A DNA stretch of 64,000 nucleotides from Winogradskyella psychrotolerans RS-3 (GCF_000427335.1 NZ_ATMR01000139.1:27491-91490), one strand, 5' to 3'; positions 18,300-26,573 are shown, numbered from the stretch's first letter. Numbers and translations: made by a program. Notes: generated by a model from the sequence alone, not told the origin.

Positions 18300-18469
18300 A
18301 TAAAAAACCCCAACCTATTCGGTTGAGGCTTTTTTCAGCTAGTTACGACTGAAACCAATTAATCAATATTTAAATAGCGATCCCTACATCGTATTTAGTG
18401 GCTTCAAATCGTAAATATGTAATAATCTTAGAATTTAATTTTCATACAGAAAACCTCTCTAACTATTAG
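18300..18469 (-). ncRNA. Candidate small RNA downstream of a second operator-promoter module
   Basis: On the minus strand a TAnnTTTG box (18483-18476) next to a WYL-cassette-type palindrome would start a transcript near 18469 that ends at the 18302-18336 terminator, about 170 nt. The only reading frame at a sensible distance is five codons (MKIKF). A second hairpin, TTTCAG ... CTGAAA (18333-18354), abuts the terminator stem. No transcription evidence is available and the region could instead be the decayed remainder of a gene. Confidence 0.3.
18302..18336. terminator. Bidirectional terminator between the Nudix gene and the WYL cassette
   Basis: Arms CCCCAACC (18308-18315) and GGTTGAGG (18321-18328) around TATTC; the adjacent A-tract and T-tract extend the stem and give a U-tail in both directions. 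It can end the Nudix transcript and anything arriving from the cassette side. Confidence 0.75.
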
Positions 18470-18475
18470 CTTTTT

Positions 18476-18513
18476 CAAAAGTAAATCTGAAATGGTCAAA
18501 ATGTGTCTGTTTT
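18476..18513 (-). promoter_or_regulatory. Second copy of the cassette operator-promoter module
   Basis: The 25-nt block at 18489-18513 (GAAATGGTCAAAATG then TGTCTGTTTT) resembles the block at 22869-22893, sharing an uninterrupted CAAAATGTGTC. On the minus strand a TACTTTTG box (TAnnTTTG) follows after 5 nt, the same distance and orientation as at the other copy. The palindrome here is weaker, about 6 of 10 arm positions. It lies 20 bp past the stop of the HNH gene. Confidence 0.5.
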
Positions 18514-18533
18514 AATATTTATAATTTATGGTT

Positions 18534-19004
18534 TCACCTACGAGACAAAATTTCTTCTACCTTATTTTTTATTCCTAAATCGGCATTAGCAACCCTTCTT
18601 TTTGATATAGCCATGCTTATACTGTGATTTGAAACATTATTAGAATTAGCCATCCAAGCCTCCATTCTCATTTTTCCTTTCGATTGATTAATCGTTCTTA
18701 AAGTCACTGCGACATTTTCTGGACAATTAACCACTTGTGCAATTTCCGTATTGGTTAAACGATCTCGATACGTCATAAATACGTCTTCTGATGAGCGTAT
18801 ATGTTCATAATCATATCTATCGCCACCACGCAACGTTTCTCCGGTATAACAATCTGTAAATAATGCTATTCCATCTCCTCCTTTAGTTAATGCGTCTTGG
18901 TGCATTTGAGCTTTTACTTTAGTGAATAGTAAATCTATTTCTTTGCGGTGGTATGGGCGGGTTGGGTTGTTTTTATTTATTATTTTTTTTAAAAAATGCA
19001 ACAT
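18534..19004 (-). CDS. HNH-nuclease-domain protein, last gene of the WYL cassette
   Basis: A 156-residue protein with an HNH (beta-beta-alpha metal) core at about 48-115: an opening hairpin CYTGETLRGG, the catalytic YDYEHI (E67, H68), then VVNCPENVAVTLRTINQSKG with asparagines at about 93, 97 and 106 and a closing lysine. This parallels the Cas9 HNH pattern YDVDHI ... NKVLTRSDKNRGK, with Glu-His in place of Asp-His. The N-terminal 40 residues are basic and helical. The family identification is by motif only; substrate (phage DNA, own DNA, RNA) is unknown. It follows the unknown 187-residue gene by 30 bp and is probably co-transcribed with it. Confidence 0.65.
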   Translation of the reverse strand: MLHFLKKIINKNNPTRPYHRKEIDLLFTKVKAQMHQDALTKGGDGIALFTDCYTGETLRGGDRYDYEHIRSSEDVFMTYRDRLTNTEIAQVVNCPENVAVTLRTINQSKGKMRMEAWMANSNNVSNHSISMAISKRRVANADLGIKNKVEEILSRR

Positions 19005-19034
19005 TTGATATTTAGAATTTAATAGTTTGAATTA

Positions 19035-19598
19035 TTATAGTTGATTTATGGATTGCACAAATCTTGCATTACCTGTATAAAATTTTATTAAGAAGTTAAT
19101 ACCCTCAATACTTTTTACGTTAAATAATTTTAACGGAACATCATTGTACAACATACTGTCAACCAAATAAAAACGTAAATATGGTTCATGACAAGCTTCA
19201 CCTAATTCTATTTTATCTAACTCTATCCATGATTGATAATAAAAATCTCCTGCTTCAATAAATCTAGAGTTTTCATCCCAATAGGTTTTAAAAGTATTTA
19301 AACCGGAACTATCTAATACAATTGCACTGAATACAGTAATAGAATTAAAGTATTGAAATTCTTCTTCTTTTAAGCATATGAGTAAATAATCAGACTTTAC
19401 GGAATATTTATCTTTTTCATCAAATCTTTCTAACCAAAAATAATTGAGACTTTTAATTATTTTATTCCATGATTCATCCTTTAATAAAATATTTCCATTT
19501 TCGTCCTGTCTATGAGTTACCCAATTAAAATTTCTATTAAAAAAACCAACACTTTTGCTAAATATTTGATGATGAATAATTTGAGTGAAACCTTTCAT
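19035..19598 (-). CDS. Unknown protein of the WYL cassette
   Basis: A 187-residue soluble protein without leader or membrane segment that I do not recognise. It is rich in aromatic residues (NYFWLERFDEKDKY, FYYQSWIELDKIELG) and looks like a compact alpha/beta fold. It lies 30 bp upstream of the HNH-domain gene in the same direction. Position directly before a nuclease gene would suit an immunity or partner protein, but nothing in the sequence proves this. Confidence 0.5.
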   Translation of the reverse strand: MKGFTQIIHHQIFSKSVGFFNRNFNWVTHRQDENGNILLKDESWNKIIKSLNYFWLERFDEKDKYSVKSDYLLICLKEEEFQYFNSITVFSAIVLDSSGLNTFKTYWDENSRFIEAGDFYYQSWIELDKIELGEACHEPYLRFYLVDSMLYNDVPLKLFNVKSIEGINFLIKFYTGNARFVQSINQL

Positions 19599-19743
19599 AT
19601 GCTCTTGAATTATGTTAACTATTATAGTTTTAAGTATTCAACTTTAGTTTTTCTGATAATTAATGGTTTAGTATCTAGTATAGATGAATAAATAACGTTA
19701 AGTCACTAAAATTCCAAAGTAAAATCATCATCAAAATCTTGAT

Positions 19744-20235
19744 TTAAATTTCAATCATAAAATCATCATCATCAAAGTCCTCTAAAGAGATTTCAGTTTT
19801 AATTTCTTTATTAAGATTATTACCTAAAGGGTTGGTGTTAGCTACATCTGCCAATTTATCTAAAGATTTCATGATAACATCTTTATCCCATCTAACAAGT
19901 GCTTCATCTAATGTTTTCTCAGCATTATCCATAGCTCTGTCTTGCTGGCTAAATTTTTTATCAATAGTTTTATTTAAAGTATTAAACATTTTTGCATTAT
20001 CAATACCTTTTTGCTTAGCATCAATCTTTAATTTTTCAGATGCTAATTTATTATTCGATAAATTATTAATGGTGTCTAATCCTTTATTTTTAACACTAGT
20101 AATATTTGTATGAATGGTACTTGCAAATTCCATTTCCTTAATTTTCATCTCATCCTTTCTGCGTTTTTCTTCGGCTTCTTTACTGTTCTGAATAGATGAA
20201 CCTTTCTTTTTTTGAGGTAAATTGTTGTTTTTCAT
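19744..20235 (-). CDS. Charged coiled-coil protein with acidic tail, WYL cassette
   Basis: A 163-residue hydrophilic, helical protein. Residues about 5-45 are strongly charged (KKKGSS, SKEAEEKRRKDEMKIKEMEF), a long helical middle follows, and the end is an acidic motif LEDFDDDDFMIEI. Just past the stop the other frame reads NQDFDDDFTLEF to a stop at 19706-19708, so one missing base may have shortened the protein and the natural end would be a double acidic tail. No enzyme motif. Its start is 6 bp after the repaired stop of the zinc-ribbon gene, so translational coupling is likely. Function unknown. Confidence 0.5.
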   Translation of the reverse strand: MKNNNLPQKKKGSSIQNSKEAEEKRRKDEMKIKEMEFASTIHTNITSVKNKGLDTINNLSNNKLASEKLKIDAKQKGIDNAKMFNTLNKTIDKKFSQQDRAMDNAEKTLDEALVRWDKDVIMKSLDKLADVANTNPLGNNLNKEIKTEISLEDFDDDDFMIEI

Positions 20236-20241
20236 TTTTTA

Positions 20242-21548
20242 TTAATTTAAATTCTTTCTTATATTTTTAAAAACTTCAGCATATTGTTTAACGTCTTCAA
20301 AACTATCTTTCCAAATATTTTCGCGTCTTATAAGTTTTCTTTCTTTTTTTCAAAATCCTTGAAATATTCGTCCTTAATTGATTTATAATCTATAAGTTGA
20401 TTGAAATTAGTATGTGAAGACTCATTCAATTCTAAGTTTATTTTTGTGTATTTTTCTTCAAGATTGGCAAGTTGGATTCTCCTTTTCCATGAACTTTTAA
20501 AATTTGCATTTTTACCTTTCAACAAACTTCCCCAAAAAGACAAACTGATTTTCTCGTTTAAAACAGTTTCATTTATTTGAATTTTTTCTTGCTCTAAATC
20601 ATAAGGTCTTCTTTTATTTTTATATTCAATAAATATTGGATTTTTAACTAATTCGTTAATTATAGGTAACAATTTATACTTATAAGTAAAATCTAAAACT
20701 AAATCACATCTATCATACAATCTTTTATTTTTTATCAAAGTACTTTGTTCAATAGACAAGCCACTAATAACATTCATTAACTTTTCCATCTCAGTGTTAA
20801 GTTGTAAATCTGATTCTCTAACATGATTTATAATTTTACTGTTTTTGGTTATAACATTAGAAATTCCGTTAATGATTTCCATCCCAACAGCAATACCAAC
20901 TTCTGCCGCAACTCTGTTTTTATCTGACTTAGACCATTCTGATTTTTCGGATAATTCAACAAACGAACCATTAGCAAGCGCATTAAACCCTGAACTCAAG
21001 ATATTTGAGCCTAAATCTGTAGTTTCAATATCTGAAAAATCTAAATCAGATGTTGATAAAGTTTCTTCTATTTCATATTTACTAAAATCTCTCATTTCTA
21101 GAAAAATTTTTATATTATGATCAGTATCATTAAATTTAAATTTTCCAAAAAAATCATTTATTATGAAATCAGTGATTTGATAAATTCTTCCATAAACTTC
21201 TAACCTTTCTTTAGCCATTCTTTTTTCAACATCAATGACTTTCTCTCTCCAAGTTATAACTTTAGGAACTAATTCTTCTTTAATAAAATTATTCTTTTTC
21301 TCAAAATCTTTTTTAGCAGTTTTAGATCTATAATACTTAGAATCAAGACTGTAGTCGTCCAATTTAAGATAAGCTCCCCTTGCACTGCTCTCTAATCTTT
21401 TATTAAATAATTGAACTGTATTTGTTCTATTTATCAAATTCAGTATCTCTTTTTTCTCATTTTCAGGCATATAATAACCGCATTCACAGCATGGTATATT
21501 ATACTTTATTTCTAAACCACAGTTGGTACAATTAATAGTATCTATCAT
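20242..21548 (-). CDS. Zinc-ribbon protein with long helical body, WYL cassette
   Basis: I place the start at the ATG 21548 because it leads straight into a zinc ribbon (CTNCGLEIKYNIPCCECGYY, two CxxC pairs); the 28 residues upstream in frame are low-quality sequence. The body of about 380 residues is mainly helical and charged, with an Ala/Gly-rich stretch (AAEVGIAVGMEIINGISNVI) that could touch a membrane. As written the frame stops at 20328, but at a 7-base A-run on the coding strand (20344-20350) the next frame continues RKLIRRENIWKDSFEDVKQY for about 30 residues to a stop at 20242-20244, 6 bp before the next gene, so a missing base is probable. Not recognised as a known family. Confidence 0.55.
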
Positions 21549-21559
21549 AATAAAAAAAA

Positions 21560-21711
21560 TTAAAATGTTGGTAAATAGTCTAGAAAATATAAAATCGTAA
21601 AAAGAAGTACTAAAAGAACAGGTAAAACCCAAAGAAGTGGATCTTTAGAAATCTGGAATTCACCACCTATCTGATTTTGCGCTTTTCTATGAACTAATGG
21701 TTTTAAAAATG
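21560..21711 (-). CDS. Possible small single-pass membrane protein without a clear start
   Basis: Between the TPR gene and the zinc-ribbon gene a frame reads FLKPLVHRKAQNQIGGEFQI then SKDPLLWVLPVLLVLLFTIL and ends YFLDYLPTF. The second part is a convincing transmembrane helix. There is no ATG, GTG or TTG at a suitable place, so it needs an unusual start or a corrected base upstream. It overlaps the end of the TPR gene. Could be chance. Confidence 0.3.
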
Positions 21712-22424
21712 AAATATGAAATCAGAACATAAACCCCATAACAAACGAATAGAAGTATAATAAAAATAATTAAATCATTTTTTTTATGTAATTCGGCCAA
21801 TAAGTCATTCTTTTTATTATAAATTTCTGTATTAGAAGCATCTAAAACTAGAATTTTTTCATAATCTTCTAATGCTCTTTCGTAATCGCCATTTAAATAT
21901 AATAAACTACTTCTCTTTATATATAGTTCTGTACTGTCTCTATATTTTTCAATAGCAAAATCATATTCGAAAATTGCCTCATCGTAATCTTCTTTATTTT
22001 CATAATAATCACGGCGTATTTCTAAAGCCTCTTCATCCTCAGGATAGTTTAATAAATAGATGTTAATGTCATCTAGAAAATCTGAATCATTATTTTTTAA
22101 ATGAACTAATGCTCTTCTTTTATAAACTTTAGAAGCTTCGCCTTCAATTTCAATAGCTTCATCAAAATTTTCTTCAGCAAACTCTAACCAATTTAACTCG
22201 TAGCATGCAATGCCTTTTTTTGTAAAAGCAGGAGACAAAGTATCAGTTAAAGAAATTGCGGTGTTTGCGTATTTTATGGCCTCTTCATAATTATTTGCAT
22301 TTATTAGGGAATCCGTTATATTTATATACGATTGATATTCATTAAGTTTTTGTTCGTATGTTAATCCATCTCCACAATTAAAAGCTAAAAGCGGAAATAC
22401 TATACATAATATTCTTTTATACAT
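21687..22424 (-). CDS. TPR lipoprotein with C-terminal membrane helix, WYL cassette
   Basis: A 245-residue protein. The N-terminus MYKRILCIVFPLLAFNC ends in a lipobox-like LAFNC, so it is probably a lipoprotein (Cys about 17). Residues about 30-200 contain four to five tetratricopeptide repeats (for example NNYEEAIKYANTAISLTD, LNWLEFAEENFDEAIEIEGE, GDYERALEDYEKILVLDASN). A hydrophobic helix IIFIILLFVCYGVYVLISYF lies at the C-terminus. TPRs usually hold partner proteins; the partner here may be another product of the cassette. Starts 13 bp after the 69-residue gene. Confidence 0.7.
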   Translation of the reverse strand: MYKRILCIVFPLLAFNCGDGLTYEQKLNEYQSYINITDSLINANNYEEAIKYANTAISLTDTLSPAFTKKGIACYELNWLEFAEENFDEAIEIEGEASKVYKRRALVHLKNNDSDFLDDINIYLLNYPEDEEALEIRRDYYENKEDYDEAIFEYDFAIEKYRDSTELYIKRSSLLYLNGDYERALEDYEKILVLDASNTEIYNKKNDLLAELHKKNDLIIFIILLFVCYGVYVLISYFIFKTISS

Positions 22425-22437
22425 TTATAAATCACTA

Positions 22438-22647
22438 TTAAATTAATCTACACTCCAAATACCCCAAACTCAAATACCCCTCTGGCCTCAAGTCAATTCC
22501 ATGAACTCTTTTAAAAGCCTTATGTATTTTATCCACCTCGTTAAAAGGATTAGAAAACATACTACTGACCTGTACAGATAAACCTGCATCAACGTATTCA
22601 CCTTGCACGTTTATAGCGCGCTTTGTTTTAATTTCGAATGTTGCCAT
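22438..22647 (-). CDS. Small conserved-looking protein (69 aa), WYL cassette
   Basis: A 69-residue soluble protein, MATFEIKTKRAINVQGEYVD at the start and LRPEGYLSLGYLECRLI at the end. The layout of a short beta-rich N-terminus, a helix around NEVDKIHKAFKRVHGIDL and a final beta segment resembles small Bacteroidota proteins of the DUF6140 kind; I hold that match loosely. It shares the beginning MAT with the preceding 52-residue protein, 14 bp away. Function unknown. Confidence 0.5.
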   Translation of the reverse strand: MATFEIKTKRAINVQGEYVDAGLSVQVSSMFSNPFNEVDKIHKAFKRVHGIDLRPEGYLSLGYLECRLI

Positions 22648-22661
22648 TGTATTTTTTTTAA

Positions 22662-22820
22662 TTAGTCAATCATTAAATCATCCTCAGAAATCAAATTCCA
22701 TTTATGAAACACAACTTCAACAGTATTTTCTAAAGATTTACAAGTCGTACTCGTATTTAATTGAGAAGTCACAGTATCATTTTTGTGGATGCCACAGATA
22801 CAGCATTTATAGGTTGCCAT
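22662..22820 (-). CDS. 52-aa CxxC protein, first gene of the WYL cassette
   Basis: Starts MATYKCCICGIHKNDTVTSQ and ends SEDDLMID. The leading CxxC (CCIC) plus a later Cys suggest a small metal-binding knuckle. The ATG at 22820 lies about 30 nt after the predicted start of transcription from the operator-overlapped promoter. The gene sits 14 bp before the 69-residue gene and the strand, spacing and shared start support it as real. Function unknown. Confidence 0.6.
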   Translation of the reverse strand: MATYKCCICGIHKNDTVTSQLNTSTTCKSLENTVEVVFHKWNLISEDDLMID

Positions 22821-22855
22821 AGGTTGGTTATTTTGGGGTAATTTCTAATAAGTCT

Positions 22856-22893
22856 CAAATCTATTCTTGAAATAGACAAAATGTGTCCATTTC
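22856..22893 (-). promoter_or_regulatory. Palindromic operator and -7 box of the WYL cassette
   Basis: GAAATAGACA AAATG TGTCCATTTC (22869-22893) is a palindrome with 10-bp arms and one mismatch. Read on the minus strand, a TAGATTTG box (TAnnTTTG) follows after 5 nt (22863-22856), about 36 nt before the first ATG. The palindrome covers the -20 to -45 zone, where a repressor would block polymerase. The gene directly upstream encodes a WYL regulator, the obvious candidate to bind it. A similar block recurs at 18489-18513. Confidence 0.6.
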
Positions 22894-22990
22894 AAAAATA
22901 TATTTTAAGATTATCATATTAAATAATTAGAGGAAGACTTCAACCCCCTTAAGAGTGGTTGCTAGAGAAGGAAAATTTTAAATAAATAAT

Positions 22991-23968
22991 CTAGTTATAA
23001 TAGCTAAGCATTAACTCCAAATGATGCTTGACATAAGCTTTTACATGTAATGGACTAACCACCTTAACCCAAAGATTATACTTTAAGATTTCCATTAAAA
23101 ACTCGTAATTAGGTTCCACATACACTTTAATTTCACCCCAAATATTAGGATTTTTATAGTCTAAGTTGTGCGTATCTAGTTCTTTAGGACGTGTTACAAT
23201 TTGTTGAGAATGATGTAATGGATTATTTTCTAAATACTTAAAATGATGATTGGCCACTTCTATATGGATCCATTCTGCAGTTATATCTGATTTTAAAATG
23301 CCGATAACATTTTTAAAATAGTGATTTGAGTTAAAAGTCACAAGTTCTTTCACCCGCTGTTTACTTACAGAAAGACTCTTAATTCTATTATCCAAACAAA
23401 AGGCGTAAAACCCATACTGTTCATTATAGGCCATTAAATACCACGCTTTATTAATTTCCTTAATGTGCAACGCTTGAAAAAAGCCACTTATAGTCTTAAA
23501 GCTATCGTCATACCAACCATGATAGGTTATCTCAATTAAGAAATGTTGCTCTATAGCTTGAATTAAAGGTACCAAATCCACTTGCGAGCTCAACGAACTG
23601 CGTGCTGTAGTTACATATGTTTTCCATGCATGGGCATGGTGATGCAAGAGATAGAGTTCTGTTTTTTCGTAAACCTCCTTCAGTTCATCACTTACTTCAA
23701 AAGTGCCAATATAATAACCGTAATTACGCTTGTGTAAAATAATAGCTTTGTAATAGGATTTGATTTTTTCTAAATCGCGCTTAATCGTTTTTTGACTGTG
23801 AAGGTTCAGTTTATCGTAAAGCGGATCATCCATATTATTGCTACGCAACTGATCTAAAGACCGTTGTAAATCCTCTAATGGCACAAACTCATTTTTTTCA
23901 ATCCCATAAACTATTGGGTTCGAAATAATGCGTAATATATAGTAGCGACGAAGAAACTCTGGAGTCAT
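22991..23968 (-). CDS. WYL-domain transcriptional regulator (CapW/BrxR-like architecture)
   Basis: A 325-residue regulator: winged helix-turn-helix about 1-85 (SLDQLRSNNMDD, SQKTIKRDLEKIKSYYKAII), a linker helix, a WYL domain about 135-205 with the signature KAWYLMAYNEQYGFYAFCLD (W-Y-L at about 176-178) and arginine in DNRIKSL, then a C-terminal WCX extension. The same three-part layout is found in CapW and BrxR, repressors of CBASS and BREX loci that sense nucleic-acid or nucleotide ligands. It lies upstream of, and in line with, the uncharacterised gene row 22820-18534, separated by a palindromic operator. Regulation of that row is inference. Confidence 0.88.
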   Translation of the reverse strand: MTPEFLRRYYILRIISNPIVYGIEKNEFVPLEDLQRSLDQLRSNNMDDPLYDKLNLHSQKTIKRDLEKIKSYYKAIILHKRNYGYYIGTFEVSDELKEVYEKTELYLLHHHAHAWKTYVTTARSSLSSQVDLVPLIQAIEQHFLIEITYHGWYDDSFKTISGFFQALHIKEINKAWYLMAYNEQYGFYAFCLDNRIKSLSVSKQRVKELVTFNSNHYFKNVIGILKSDITAEWIHIEVANHHFKYLENNPLHHSQQIVTRPKELDTHNLDYKNPNIWGEIKVYVEPNYEFLMEILKYNLWVKVVSPLHVKAYVKHHLELMLSYYN

Positions 23969-24031
23969 CTAATGGATTGAAAAACGAATGTAATAATAAA
24001 CTTTGAAATGACTAAAAGGAATTGGTTTTTA

Positions 24032-24039
24032 TATCTTTG
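24032..24039 (+). promoter_or_regulatory. Predicted -7 box of the flippase gene
   Basis: TATCTTTG matches TAnnTTTG and stands 18 bp before the ATG at 24058. Confidence 0.45.
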
Positions 24040-24057
24040 AACACCTAATTATACTAC

Positions 24058-25313
24058 ATGACATCGGTTTTTAGTAAGAAAGATTTTATTGCGACCAAAT
24101 GGTTTACTTTAGAAAAACTTATACAACTTATTACAGGTGTTTTAATTGTTCCTCAAATTTTCAGTCTGTTAGGTACTGTAGATATAGGAAAACTCAAATT
24201 TGTGGAATCCGTTTTGGGGATGTTGACTCCTTTGTTTTTTTAGGCTTATCTGGTATCTGTATCAGAGAAATTGTATTTCATCCCAAACGAAGTCAGCAAA
24301 TATTAGCGACTGCGTTTTACCTTCGCCTTATAAGTTGGATTGTTATTTTAATAGGAATTCTAATTTATTTTAATCTCTCCGAAAATAGCCCTTTAAAGGG
24401 ATTGTATTATATCATAACCATTAGTTATCTTTTCAAGCTTACTGATGTTTTTGAATATTATTTACTAGCCAAAAAACAAACAAAAATTATATTCCTGAGC
24501 AAAATAACGAGTTTAATTATAATTGTGTCTTTACAATATTATGGAGTTAAACAACAATTAGATGTCTATTATTTTGCCAAGCTTATTGTCCTCGATTTTC
24601 TCATTCAAGGCTTAATTTACACACTCATTTTAAAGTATAAAAAGCAATTTTCATTTCTATACTGGACCTTTTCATGGCCTCTAGGGAAATCATTATTAAA
24701 AATGTCCTTTCCTTTAATAATCTCCAATAGTTTAATTATGTTTTATATCACAATTGATGAGCTATTTTTAAAATATTTTCTAGGAGATCATGCCAATGGC
24801 ATCTTTGCTACAGTTCAATTTTTAGTAATAGCTTTAAGTTGGAATGTCGGATTTTCTATCATTAATGCACTCTACCCTTCTCTAGCAGAATCCTTTCAAA
24901 ATAACAGGCCTCTTTATATCAAAAAAATAAGACGTCTGCTAAAAATTATGTGTGCTTTAGCCATACTTATAGGCGTGCTATACACACTCTTCGGGAATGC
25001 GATATTAAGCACTTATTTTACAGAAAGCTATGCTGAAGCCAAAATCCCTTTATTAATTTTCTGTTGGGCGCCACTTTTTGTGTTTATAGGAATGATTTAT
25101 GAAAAACACCTTATCAATACAAACGACCTACAAAAAAATGTATACAGATTCATTATTGGTTGCGTTTCTAATGTTATTTTATGTTACTTGCTAATTCCAA
25201 TTTGGCACGTTACAGGTGCTGCTATTGCAGTTTTAACCAGTCACTTTATAACTAACATCGTCTATATCTTTTTAGATACGAAAAGCAGAAATCAGCTCTT
25301 ACTGCTTTTTTAA
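24058..25313 (+). CDS. Polysaccharide flippase (MATE/Wzx-like), frameshifted
   Basis: A multi-pass transporter of the polysaccharide-biosynthesis/oligosaccharide flippase group. The first frame reads MTSVFSKKDFIATKWFTLEK through VESVLGMLTPLFF and stops at 24241-24243 in a T7 run (24235-24241). The other frame continues GLSGICIREIVFHPKRSQQI and holds the remaining ten or so helices, ending at 25313. With T8 the join is LFFLGLSG and the protein is about 418 residues. Such proteins flip lipid-linked sugars to the periplasm. No glycosyltransferases are adjacent, so its sugar pathway is unknown. Only 13 bp separate it from the PrsW gene. Confidence 0.78.
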
Positions 25314-25326
25314 TTATTTTTGATTT

Positions 25327-26004
25327 ATGAATCTACTCCTACTAGCCATCGCACCTATTTGTGCTATTCTTCTATATATCTACGTTCAAGATAAACACGA
25401 AAAAGAACCTAGAGCCCTATTAATTAAAAGCTTTCTTTTTGGAGCTATTGTAAGTATTCTTATTGTTTTTATATTATATTTTTTCACAGGACGATTAATT
25501 CCTATCACTGATGAATTCAGCATCTGGCAACAATTTATTCAGGCTTTTATAGTCGTAGCGTTAGCAGAAGAATTCAGCAAATATGTCATTGTAAAATATT
25601 ATGCACAACCTAAAAAAGCATTCAACGAACCTTATGATGGTATCATCTATGCCGTAATGGTTTCCATGGGTTTTGCTTGTACAGAAAACATTATGTATGT
25701 GATTGATGGGGGTTATCAAACTGCTATTTTAAGAGCTTTTACTGCTGTCCCAGCTCACGCTACGTATGGTGTGCTTATGGGCTACTATATGGGAAAAGCT
25801 AAATTTTCGAATAATAGATTAGTTCTTAATCTAACAGGTTTATTATTAGCCACTCTATTTCATGGTGCCTATGATTTCTTCTTATTCATCAATTTTATTC
25901 CAGGAATTTCCATTGGTGCATTTATTTCGTTAGCCATTGGTATTATTCTCTCTAAGAAAGCAATCAAAGCACATCAAAAAAATTCAAACTTCAAATCTTT
26001 ATAG
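25327..26004 (+). CDS. PrsW-family intramembrane glutamic protease
   Basis: A 225-residue membrane protein with seven to eight helices. The PrsW/CPBP-superfamily signature is present: DKHEKEPRALLIKSFLFGA near the N-terminus, the catalytic glutamates in VVALAEEFSKYVIV, then GIIYAVMVSMGFACTENIMY, the His of AVPAHATYGVLMGYYMG and FHGAYDFFLF. Bacillus PrsW cleaves an anti-sigma factor at site 1; no anti-sigma gene is nearby here, so the substrate is open. Same direction as and close to the flippase gene. Confidence 0.88.
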   Translation: MNLLLLAIAPICAILLYIYVQDKHEKEPRALLIKSFLFGAIVSILIVFILYFFTGRLIPITDEFSIWQQFIQAFIVVALAEEFSKYVIVKYYAQPKKAFNEPYDGIIYAVMVSMGFACTENIMYVIDGGYQTAILRAFTAVPAHATYGVLMGYYMGKAKFSNNRLVLNLTGLLLATLFHGAYDFFLFINFIPGISIGAFISLAIGIILSKKAIKAHQKNSNFKSL

Positions 26005-26087
26005 AATTCATAAAATAAAAGTTTATAATTTCATATTTTGCAATGGATTTAATGATTACATGCTAATCATGTAATAAACGTAATATT

Positions 26088-26564
26088 ATGTATAAAATAA
26101 AAGTTAACACTAACCATACTTTCGAAGTTACAAAAGAAAGCATGGAAACTTTAGATGCTGTAGAAACTTCAAATAATCAGTATCATATTCTTCAAAATAA
26201 CACCCCTATTAAAGCTGAAATTCTGAGCTCCGATTTCAACCAAAAATTATATTCAATTAAAGTCAATAACAATACATACGAAGTTGACATTTACGATGCC
26301 TTAGACCAACAAATTGAGGCCTTAGGGTTTGAAATTGGCGCATCAAAACAAGTCAACTATATCAAAGCTCCAATGCCTGGGTTGATTTTAGAAATCGATG
26401 TAATCGAAGGTCAAGAGGTTAAAGAAAATGATGCGTTGTTAATTTTAGAAGCCATGAAAATGGAAAATGTTCTAAAATCACCGCGTGATGGTGTTATAAA
26501 ATCCATTGAAGTAAAACAAGGTCAGACTGTTGATAAAAACATGCTTTTAATTGAGTTTGAATAA
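26088..26564 (+). CDS. Biotin carboxyl carrier protein of an acyl-CoA carboxylase
   Basis: A 158-residue biotin carrier. The last 70 residues form the biotinyl domain: IKAPMPGLILEIDVIEGQEV and EAMKMENVLKSP with the biotin-accepting lysine at about 124. The N-terminal half (about 1-85) is a small beta domain typical of carriers in propionyl/acyl-CoA carboxylases of Bacteroidota, different from classic AccB. It is the first gene of a carrier, biotin carboxylase, carboxyltransferase set. Carboxy-biotin shuttles between the two enzymes encoded next. Confidence 0.9.
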   Translation: MYKIKVNTNHTFEVTKESMETLDAVETSNNQYHILQNNTPIKAEILSSDFNQKLYSIKVNNNTYEVDIYDALDQQIEALGFEIGASKQVNYIKAPMPGLILEIDVIEGQEVKENDALLILEAMKMENVLKSPRDGVIKSIEVKQGQTVDKNMLLIEFE

Positions 26565-26573
26565 AATTAACAT

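Noticed and set aside
18534..23968. Reading the HNH and WYL genes as parts of a CRISPR-Cas locus
   Set aside because: No repeat array, no cas genes and no other Cas9 domain are present; WYL regulators also serve other loci.
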